Source: Myrmaecium sp. VS I D KN 1 (lineage: Eukaryota; Ascomycota; Dothideomycetes; Valsariales; Valsariaceae). From it: a stretch of 64,000 nucleotides of DNA. Both the position numbers and the translations under genes were made by a program. The notes beneath the pieces are model-generated. The model was not told the origin of the DNA. It saw only the letters and a list, made by a program, of their open reading frames with translations, and did not search any database. The stretch spans positions 689,044-753,043 of the forward strand of contig JADQAV010000018.1 of assembly GCA_019775845.1 (NCBI GenBank), read 5' to 3'. This document shows, one piece after another, positions 32,936 to 43,905 of this stretch (positions are counted from its first letter, which is position 1; every line of letters begins with the position of its first letter).

Positions 32936-33821
32936 ATGGTAAGAGAGAGCCTCGCATATGCAGTGCACCGGCACGATAGCATCGCCATCAGTGCAGTCAG
33001 TCCGAATGCTGACTCGAACTTCCTCTCCAGGTCCGCTACGCTGCCACCCACATCGACAACGGCAAGAGCGCCCGCGCTCGTGGTTCCTACCTCCGTGTCT
33101 CTTTCAAGAACACCCGCGAGACCGCCCAGGCCATCAACGGCTGGAAGGTTCAGCGCGCTCTTACCTACCTTCAGAACGTCATTGAGCACGTCGAGGCTGT
33201 CCCCATGAGGAGATACGCTGGTTCGACCGGCCGCTGCGCGCAGGGTGAGTGGTCAATCTTCCATACGCAATAAAGAGGTGGAATAGATGAAGGGCAGTAT
33301 AAGAGTGGGGATTATTGTGATAGTTGGCGCCCTGGTCTTCTGGAAACGATTTGGCATGAGCGCGGGGCATAACAGATCTTGAAACGAACTTGGATTGACG
33401 GAAACTTCCACATTAGGCAAGCAGTTCGGTGTCTCCAAGGCCCGCTGGCCCGTCAAGTCCGCCGAGTTCCTCCTCGACCTCCTCAAGAACGCTGAGGCCA
33501 ACGCCGACAGCAAGGGCCTTGACACCAGCGCCCTCGTCATCAAGCACATCCAGGTCAACCAGGCCCCTAAGCAGAGGAGACGCACATACCGTGCTCACGG
33601 TCGTGTATGTTGACCATATTCACCACTCGGATTACATGAATTTCGACTAATATGTGCTGTAGATCAACCCCTACATGTCCAACCCCTGCCACATCGAGAT
33701 GATCCTTACCGAGGGTGAGGAGGTCGTCAAGAAGTCCGACCAGGTTGTTCAGCGCGAGGAGGCCCGCCTCAACTCCAGGCAGCGTGGTGCTCGCGTCCGT
33801 GCCGCTCTCACCTCCGCATAA
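32936..33821 (+). CDS. RPL17: 60S ribosomal protein uL22 (L17)
   Basis: uL22 lines the peptide exit tunnel of the large subunit. Four exons (32936-32938, 33031-33244, 33417-33604, 33663-33821) give 187 residues. The first exon is the ATG alone; a 92-nt intron starts straight after it and splicing yields [20 protein letters not shown], the universal N-terminus. [35 protein letters not shown] and [14 protein letters not shown] follow in family order. The second intron is 172 nt, larger than usual here; the third is 58 nt. I looked for box C/D guide motifs in the long intron and found none convincing. It diverges from NOP1. Confidence 0.97.
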
Positions 33822-34374
33822 ATGAACAATGCGGTGCGTGGGTGCGCGCGGGGTCGGTATGGGGGAAAAGCAGGTCATTGGGGCTTTCTTTACGTGGAAA
33901 AAACGGCACATCTCAAGGAGTTCTCAAGCGACTTTCGACACATAACGGGCGGGAACTGCACAACTCTTTTCCTCACTGTAGCTGAATAGGCTTCATGATA
34001 TTACGGTTGCAAATAACATCCGGCCAATGTGTCCAATGCGCTTTCAATGTGCTTGAACAACGTACGGGTGTCAGCGTAGTAGGCTGTCGACCGATGATGT
34101 ATGATGTCTTATGGATCGTATACCCGCGAGTTTCGTGCCGTTCTGTGGAAAGTAAAGTTGTTCCAATGATATAATATTCCGTCCCGTCTATCGACGCCCA
34201 ACTTTCGTAACAATGAATATTGATTTTTCCCGAAATGCGCGCTGGTAAAAGAACAGCCACAAGAGGAGCTTCGGTGCAGAGCCATGTCCCCAACGCGAAG
34301 ACAAAAACACCATAGCCAACGACAGAATGACTGCACACCAAGCTGAAGAACATGAACAAGTGTAGCCTCTCCTC
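33822..34374. other. Intergenic, convergent 3' ends
   Basis: A 0.55-kb gap between the ends of RPL17 and the histidine-phosphatase gene. No gene or RNA is seen. Confidence 0.4.
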
Positions 34375-35878
34375 TCACAATTTGAACACCTTCACCTCCG
34401 CCCCGTCATCTTCCGGATCCGACGTCTCCAACCTCCGCACCTCCGCCCCGTCGTCCGCTGTAGTCTCGATCACGGGGGTGGCGGTCCCCTTGTTAATGCG
34501 GTCGTTGTACGCATTCGGATCGTTCAGGAAGACCTCGTCGCCGGAGAACTGCCTGATTCACACCATTAGTCCATACGCCCGCTGCTCCCGCTAGGGGGTA
34601 AGTTCGAAAGCTGCCCAGAAAAATACATACCATCCTCTCTCCTCTCCATTCGTCAAGAAGCTACAGTCCCCGTTGACCAGGCATTCCCAGCCGCCTCGGA
34701 CGCCGCGGCCCCGCCACCGGGTATCCGGGATGCGCTCCGGGTCCTCCGGGCGCCACGGCGCGACCTGCCGCTGCTCCTCCGGCACCTCGCGCCCTTTCCG
34801 CCGGAAGTGGGAGAAGCTGCAGGTGAAGCAGCGCCACTCCCCTTCCGCCACGTCGTCGGGCATTCGGCCGGTGAGCGCGCGACCGATCGCGATCATCGTG
34901 GCCGCGTGGGTGCAGATTAATATCGTCTTCGGGCCGTGGGGGTCCTGGTCGTGGGCCTCGATGATCCGGTGCAGGGCGTAGGCTACGCGGTCGTGCAGCG
35001 CGGGGATGGTCTCGCCGTTGGTGGAGGGGATGATGGTCGGAGTGTGGTCGGGGTGGAGGAGGGAGGGGAAGTGGGTGTGGAGCACTTCGAGCGGCGCGGG
35101 AGAGGGATGGGTGAAGCGGGCAAGTCCGTAGAATTCACTGTTATGGGGAGCTGGGTTAGTTGAAACGATGTCCTTTCCATTCCCTTTCACTTCGTTCTCT
35201 GTCTTCCAGAAGGAAGGAGAGATCTCGTGCGCGGCGATGAGGCACCGTCCAGGAGTTATGATGAGAACGAAGAGACACATGAGACTTACCCAAGCCCGTT
35301 ATCGACTCTGATCTTGCCCCCGGCTTTGCCTTCAGCGAAGAGCTTCTCCGCCGTCGGCTTCAACGTCTGCAGGCAGCGGTAGAAGGGACTCGAGTAGATC
35401 ACATCGACCGGTGGTTCGACCTTGCACAGGTGCTCCGCCAGCTGCTTCGACTGATCGACGCCGTAGGCGGCCAGCGCCGGGTCGGACGGGTTTCCCGTCG
35501 GCGTTTCGTAGGTGCTGTAGTAGTCCCCGGTTTCGGGGTTGATAACCCAGTTCATGCGGAACTGGGCGAAGGCATGTTAGTCATGCATGGCTGCATCGTC
35601 GGAGTGATGATGGTAATGGCAAGGTGAGTGAGTGAAGAAGAGGCGTTCAGCATAGCTGCCGAGTCGGTGCCATGCGTGCGACGTTGGAACGCTCGGTATG
35701 AGTAACAATGACCGGCGCACAGAGGCGGTGAAAGAGCTCCAAGGGAGAGAATATGATGACCAACACGATATGACTGATAGGCGAAAGAAGGAAAGGCGAA
35801 ATGAGGACGACGTTCTCAAGCTCGAAAGACAAAACGACTTACCCCATGGCGCACAACGTATATGTTCTCCACGACCAT
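34375..35878 (-). CDS. Histidine-phosphatase (phosphoglycerate-mutase-like) family protein
   Basis: This protein has the phosphohistidine RHG fold. Four exons (35878-35843, 35561-35290, 35137-34631, 34552-34375) join to 330 residues. The N-terminus MVVENIYVVRHGFRMNWV holds the phosphorylated His of the RHG motif. VIYSSPFYRCLQTLKP gives the phosphate-binding Arg, and TILICTHAATM the second catalytic His. The family includes yeast Tfc7, the tau55 subunit of TFIIIC, and its cytosolic paralogue, which both carry this fold; which one this is cannot be told. The first exon is 36 nt and is followed by a 281-nt intron, the longest in the window; the others are 152 and 78 nt. The C-terminal tail is acidic (ETSDPEDDGAEV). 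Confidence 0.88.
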
Positions 35879-36362
35879 CTTGCGAAGAGTGACGAGGTGT
35901 TTGTTGAGGCGAAAATAAGCAGTGCTGCTTGGTGTTGGCCGGAAGACGTTCTTTGCCCACCAACCACCTACGTAATAGCCTTCGGTCTGGAGTCCGCTCA
36001 CGATGGGGTTTTTATGGGGCTTTGAAAGGTACGAGATGGAGCACGCTCCGAATTTAGGAACAGTTTATCCGTAATCAAGCGGTCCGAGACTTTTCACCAG
36101 TCGAATGGTTTTGCGCACAGGGTGGGGAGACCGGGAAATCAACACAAACATCTGAGCATCGAACGTTCACATGCAAGGAGGTCTCAGGTGTCAAGAAATC
36201 CTTCAAATACATGCTAGAAATTGATTTTGATTTCATTGCTAAGGTATCAAATGAGGACTGTCTAGCAAACCTCTGGCATGCGAAATTGGATGCCGCCGGA
36301 AGAGTAACTTTTGGATGCCCCCATAAATGCCAACAATCGACTACATCGAGCACGCGAGTACT
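35879..36362. other. Intergenic
   Basis: A 0.48-kb stretch between the start of the histidine-phosphatase gene and the end of RPS22, both minus strand. No gene is seen. Confidence 0.4.
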
Positions 36363-36955
36363 CTAGTAGAAGAAACCAAGGATCTTTCCAGCAACGTGCT
36401 TCCTCCTGGCCTCCTCGTGGTCCATGATACCGGCGGAGGTGGTAAGGACGATGTAACCGAACTGACGGGAAGGAAGGAGCTTGACAACCCACTTCTCAAG
36501 GTCACGGAGCTGGACGTTGTAGCGGGGAGAGATGACACCGGTCTTGTTGATGCGGCCGTTCAGCTGAATGACGATCTTGCCGTTGCGGTGGTCATCAACC
36601 TCCTCGAACTCGCCAATGTAGCCTGAAAGGAGAGAAATTAGCATGTTGCGAGAATTTAAACATTGTACGTCATGGACAAAATTCAGAGAATGTGTAAGAT
36701 CCTCGCGTGTATAATATATCGGGCACTTAAAGGGCAAAGACCAGTAGGATTTGAAGCCATTGCCTAGTTATCAACCCGAATGGGAGGGAGGTGTAGTCCA
36801 GCGAGAATTTGCGTTCACATACCGTGCTTCTGCATGACCTGAAGGAACTTGACGATGACCTTGGAGCTGGGCCTGATGAGGACCTGGCGCTTGCCGGCCT
36901 TCTCGGCGTTGTTGATGGCGTTAAGCGCATCGTTGAGAACGCTGGTCCTGACCAT
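36363..36955 (-). CDS. RPS22: 40S ribosomal protein uS8 (S22/S15a)
   Basis: uS8 binds 18S rRNA early in small-subunit assembly. Two exons (36955-36823 and 36622-36363) give 130 residues, the universal length. The sequence is strongly conserved: [72 protein letters not shown] and the C-terminal [18 protein letters not shown]. The single intron is 200 nt, nearly four times the local norm, and ends with a pyrimidine tract and TTTCAG. In budding yeast an RPS22 intron hosts a snoRNA; whether this one does is open. It is divergent from the LysM gene. Confidence 0.97.
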
Positions 36956-37525
36956 TTTGTCTGTTGGGTGATGAGATTCTCGAGTGGCGTCGGTGCGAAC
37001 TGAGGTATCTGCTCGAAGAAAATACAGATTAGCCTCCAGAAGCCAGAGCGCAAAGAGTGCCCTCCGGTGCAGAGACCGAGAAGGGTTCTTCAGCTCTATC
37101 GCAGGAAGAAGCGTATCAACGCGGCCAGCTCAATCGACGGATTGAGTGCGCAATGATTGCTCTTCCAGGCTACCTGAAGGGCACTCGTCCATCGTGGAAA
37201 TACACACCTCAGGAAGAAGTCGTTGCTGGTCGAGGATGCGTCGATTGCTGGGGGATGAAGGTGCTGAAGGGCGCAGGCGTCGTGAAGATTTTGGCTGGTG
37301 TGGGCCTCGCAAGCGAACTTCAAGTCTTGGCAAAATCTGCACCCTTATCTTATCGGACCCTGAAAAGCCGCGGTTCACTTCGGTTGCCACTCGCCCGCCT
37401 TCCGATGACATCCACGACTCCATCTCGTGCTTAACATGAGCGATGTCTTGAGGTACTCTGTACTCCCTTAACATCCATACTTATTTACGTCCCTTTATGT
37501 TCCTCCACTAATTCAGCACTGTACC
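36956..37525. promoter_or_regulatory. Divergent upstream region, RPS22 / LysM gene
   Basis: A 0.57-kb spacer between two start codons. Reading frames inside it start with GTG or overlap on both strands and are not credible. No named element is called. Confidence 0.4.
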
Positions 37526-38347
37526 ATGTCGTCCGCAGCCTGCTGTACCTGTGCTTCCCTCCTGCCCATCAGCAGCCCACCAAGCTACGACTCGAAATCG
37601 CTCTCCAGATTCCAATTCTCCCGCGAACTCCCCTGCTGCACCCGTACTATATGTAGTACCTGCCTGGCCACGAACCCGCGCTTCCAAACCTACTGTCCCT
37701 TCTGCCAAATCTCGACCCACCCGTCTCCCCTTCCCTCCACCGGCCTCCGCGAACCTCCCAGCTATTCGCCTCCGGCACCAGCACCACAATCCGCCCCCTC
37801 CGCCTCTTCCACAGACGATGCTCCGCCGCCTTACTCCCTCCTCACATCCCTCCCCACCACCGACCAAAAGCCGGCCAAACACGGCGAAGACGTTCTTCAC
37901 TTCATCGACCCGGAGCGCGACACCCTCCCCAGCCTCTCCCTCCGCTACAGCGTCCCCATATCCGTGCTGAGGTCCCATAACAACCTTTTCTCTGACCACC
38001 TTCTGCATGCCCGCCGCACGATCCTCATTCCCGGCGCTTATTACAGCGGCGCCAGCCTCAGTCCGAGGCCGGTGGAGGGAGAAGAGGAGGAGCTGAGGAA
38101 GAGCAAGGTGAGACGGTTCATGGTGGCGACGAAGGAGGTGGAGTGGGATGTCGCGAGGGTCTATCTGGAGGGTGCTGGGTGGCGGGTGGAGGAGGCGGTC
38201 GAGAGGTGGAGGGGAGATGAGATGTGGGAACGGAGTCAGCGAAACGGGAATGCGGCAAATGGGAAGGGAAGGCAGAGCAGGAAGGGCAGCGGGAGGAGAT
38301 GGTGGAGAGCGGGTGTGGGTGGCGGTTTGACGGGCCAGTTTGGATGA
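37526..38347 (+). CDS. Intracellular LysM-domain protein with zinc-ribbon-like N-terminus
   Basis: One exon encodes 273 residues with no signal peptide. The N-terminal 65 residues carry Cys pairs (CCTC, LPCCTRTICSTCL, YCPFC) spaced like a zinc-binding RING or ribbon module. A Pro/Ser-rich linker follows. At about 121-168 comes a LysM module: EDVLHFIDPERDTLPSLSLR, YSVPISVLRSHNNLFSDHLL, ILIPG. The C-terminal RRFMVATKEVEWDVARVYLE, GWRVEEAVERW is a helical stretch like a UBA domain. The combination suggests an intracellular adaptor, not a secreted chitin-binding effector; that role is inference. The very end is basic and Gly-rich. Confidence 0.82.
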   Translation: MSSAACCTCASLLPISSPPSYDSKSLSRFQFSRELPCCTRTICSTCLATNPRFQTYCPFCQISTHPSPLPSTGLREPPSYSPPAPAPQSAPSASSTDDAPPPYSLLTSLPTTDQKPAKHGEDVLHFIDPERDTLPSLSLRYSVPISVLRSHNNLFSDHLLHARRTILIPGAYYSGASLSPRPVEGEEEELRKSKVRRFMVATKEVEWDVARVYLEGAGWRVEEAVERWRGDEMWERSQRNGNAANGKGRQSRKGSGRRWWRAGVGGGLTGQFG

Positions 38348-38991
38348 GGTGTATGGTGTGTGTGGCTGTAGTTTGGGCAGGAGTTTTTCGGGAATTGGTT
38401 ATATCAAGGCGTGCGGTACATTCGGATGAGGGGTCTTTCATTGAAGCATATAGTAACCGGCGTAAGGGTTTCTGGATACGAGTCAAATTGCATCGCGACA
38501 GATACTGCGCTGTGTGGGAAACCACTTTAGCGTACGTGAAGATGTCTTTCTCTGTACTTCTGTCTATAGATTTATCTCTAAAACGCGGCTTCAAAGCTCG
38601 TGGTAAGCTTAACATGGAAACAAAGCTCCCTATGCCATCCCGTCCCTCTTCCGATGCAGCATATTCCGACGCACATGTTTCAGGGTGCCGCGTACACAAC
38701 CAAAGGAGCCATACAGCAAATCTAGTACACATCCCAAATTCCACGTCGTCATCATTCCCAACTCGCAACATGCATGATACCCAAGATGAAAACGCCAACA
38801 ATGATTATGATAATGATATGCACCCTCCTGCCCCTCCCGCACGGAAAATCTTGATCTCTTTCTTTTTATGAATCCCTGTTCGGACCAAACGCCAGTATCG
38901 TAACGCTGTTCACCCTCCATTGCCTTCTAGTCCACAAACACCCCTAGGCCCGCCGCCACTGTTGTTGCCTTTGTCCAGTCTATATTCGAGT
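38348..38991. other. Intergenic, convergent 3' ends
   Basis: A 0.64-kb spacer between the ends of the LysM gene and CTP synthase. No supported gene. Confidence 0.4.
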
Positions 38992-41272
<2,281 letters not shown>

Positions 41273-42370
41273 ATTGGCGTTTTGTAGCAGGGTATCTGGG
41301 TATCTTGCAGAAAGATCTAACGCGCCCGCGTTTCCTTGTGAGTCCTGCACATGAAAAAACGTCGGCGGAAATAAGATTGACCGCAGCCCACGTTTTTTTC
41401 TGCCGCCTGGCTAGGCCGCAAGGCCACAGGGCTAGGGCGGTCAGCGCATCCGAAGCACAGACCCTTGAAACTCATGGTGGGGCACCGGGGAAGCAGCCTT
41501 GCGCTCCGAGGAGTTTGATGCCTCATCCGCTTTTTAATGCCTAACGAATTTGTAGTTCATGATCTTCAGGCAGCTGGTCGGGAGAAAGACGACACTTCCC
41601 CAGCGTGCCATGGTGAACTGCCGCACGAGACAGACTCCTTCTGGCATTTTACGCTCTTCAAGTTCCACGATGCCAGCGCATCGTGTTGATTGGCTGAACT
41701 CTAACATCTCTAAGCGCTGGACCTCGACCACGGCCTCTCAGGCCCCATAAATAGCCTCGCCTTGCTAACCGAAGGAGCCATCGACCACACCCGTTGTGCC
41801 GTTTCAGCACCTGCATGCGCTCAAACTTCCCCGCTGCAGGAACCAGACTGTGATTTGATGCTCTGCCAACTGCTCATCCTCTTTCGCGCCGTGTGTGCTC
41901 TGGGAGTGTTCAAAGCGGAACCTGCGCAAGTACTAACCTCCTTCAGCATAGGAACACTCCCAAACAAGCTTATCCATGCGATTTTGCTGGCTAAGCTTAA
42001 TGGCGAGCGTTTAGAAGAAGGGCCAACTGCTGGCCTGCCTCATTCCGACCTCTGAAAGGCTGAAAATAGTACGCGCCGAAGGAGATATTGCGGGGACTAC
42101 CGACCTCCTTGATGGCGGCCCCAATGCCTATTCGACTTCTGCAAGGTTATTCAGAGGTCAAACCATCATTGCAACTCACGATGTTTTAAAGTGTAGATCT
42201 CCCCAGGTTCGGTCGACCCGCTCCTTCTCTTCATTCTTTTGATAACCTTAAAGGCCTGCCCTTCGTTCGATTCTCAATCCATTGACTGAGATTCATTCCT
42301 GTTTGCCTATCGTGCTCCCTCCTGGAAGCATAGACATTTAATTATCTTTACGGCTTGGATCGCAGTCAGG
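41273..42370. promoter_or_regulatory. Divergent upstream region, CTP synthase / four-pass membrane protein
   Basis: A 1.1-kb spacer between two starts. A 10-bp perfect inverted repeat (GGGAGTGTTC at 41902-41911, GAACACTCCC at 41952-41961) with a 40-nt loop lies here. A 97-codon frame at 41762 starts with TTG and has no family features, so I do not call it. Confidence 0.4.
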
Positions 42371-43137
42371 ATGAAGATCAATACAGGACACTTCCGCGGC
42401 GCTCAGATTGCCCTTACCGGCCTCACATTTTGCCTTGCCGTGGCCGTACTCGGAACAGCTGCAGACACTTTGGCTGTATATAACTCGGATCACAGCACAA
42501 ACCCTTGGTGGCTACCGTTGTGGAGCGATCACTTCGATGTTCATGGAACCAGTGGCTTGATAGCATCCGCGACAGCTGTCATTATCTTCAATGGCGTTTT
42601 CCTCATTTTTATGCTCGTGCCGAGGGTGAGCATCGCGAACTGAGAGAATTGCCCGAATACACTGGCTAATCATTCACCAGTTCTCACTAGTTGGGCGACC
42701 TACTGTCCGTGCCGCTCTGGCATTAGCAACCGGTTTTCCGACGGTGGTCGTGACCCTTTGCACGGTGGTATATGCTCACATCTTGAACCATGCCGGCGGT
42801 TTCGACACGATTCAGACTTGGACTTGCAAGTTCAGCAACAGCAAGCCCGTCGACGCCAGTTCGAATATTCCCAACAATCAGAGCAACAGCACCTTCAGCC
42901 GCCTATGTGCCGAAAGCGTACGCAACCGCAACAGAGTAGCTTGCAGGATATGGCTAACATGCTTTCCAGAAATTCGCTCTATACGCAACCCTGATTATTC
43001 TCATCCTCCAATGCTTCGCTATCTGTTTCGCCGTCGTCTGTTGGGTTGCTGATATCTGCTCGAACCGCAAAGCAAAGAAGCAGAGCAAGAACGAGTGGCA
43101 GGATGCCAGCAGTCTAGAAATGGCTGGACGCAGTTGA
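42371..43137 (+). CDS. Four-pass membrane protein, hypothetical
   Basis: Three exons (42371-42625, 42681-42917, 42970-43137) join to 219 residues. Four hydrophobic spans are visible: around ALTGLTFCLAVAVLGTAADT, LIASATAVIIFNGVFLIFML, ALALATGFPTVVVTLCTVVY and LYATLIILILQCFAICFAVV. The loop between spans 3 and 4 has two Cys (WTCKF, RLCAES) and Asn-rich glycosylation candidates. A short charged tail (KAKKQSKNEW) faces the cytosol by the positive-inside rule. The layout recalls MARVEL-like or Sur7/claudin-like fungal proteins, but I see no diagnostic motif. Introns are 55 and 52 nt. Confidence 0.8.
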
Positions 43138-43905
43138 AGTGGGGAGATGCTCTCACGTTTCTTCTACATGTCGTAAGAGCAGGCCTAGCTAGAGCCCGCT
43201 AGCCGACCTTCCTCCGCGTGGATCCCGGATGGACATCGGACGGATAGCCTTGCGGTAGCACTAGCCCCGCATGCAGTCCGGAAGCTTCGGTAGTTACTTC
43301 TGAGGTGAAAATAATGAAGGAATCGAGACAAATCGATGTCGTCTGTATCTTCATATCCAGCTTTTATTGTTGAGGGAGTTCTTGCTTGGAGGAAAATGTC
43401 CAGGACGTGAATCGATGGTCTGTACATGAAGCTCAAGCAACGAGATCATTGAATTTCAACATTGCGTATCTATGATTACCGTGTCGATCAAAGAAAGCTC
43501 CAGTAAACCCCGCGCGCCATTCTCGTTCCGCGCCTTGCCCTGGCACTAACGAGCATCGAGATTGCCTCAGGCATCAACAGATGTGGTGGGGTGAAAGAAG
43601 GTGCTAGGCGAGCTGCAGGTAAGTTTGACGTCATCCTATTGGCTGCCAGCCTTGGATGTTTCTCCCAACTTCTCCAACCTACCACCACCCATGCGAATGG
43701 ACTCGACGATTCAGGAAATCACCAGATACTACCTGCGGCTTCCCCGGCTTCCCAAGGTCACTTATAAAAGCCCAACGTCCCCCGCATCTTGGTCCAGCAA
43801 CAACAGACGAAAAACAACATCAAGCACATTTCACGCAATAATCCCTAATACCTCTTTTTTCCCTTTCTACCTTTTCTCTAATACCGCTCAGCCAAGACAG
43901 TCAAC
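43138..43905 (+). promoter_or_regulatory. HSP104 promoter with CRE, CCAAT, HSE half-array and TATA box
   Basis: The 300 bp before HSP104 carry a perfect CRE palindrome TGACGTCA at 43627-43634, an inverted CCAAT box (ATTGG) at about 43639-43643, a heat-shock unit TTCAGGAA at 43711-43718 with a GAA about 15 bases upstream, and TATAAAAG at 43763-43770. The ATG follows about 135 bp later. This suits a gene driven by Hsf1 and by an Atf1/AtfA-type bZIP factor. The part before 43600 has no gene. Confidence 0.6.

Noticed and set aside
33245-33416. Box C/D snoRNA in the RPL17 intron
   Set aside because: I found no convincing C and D box pair with a terminal stem.
41762-42055. 97-codon frame between CTP synthase and the membrane protein
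   Set aside because: It starts with TTG and has no recognisable features.
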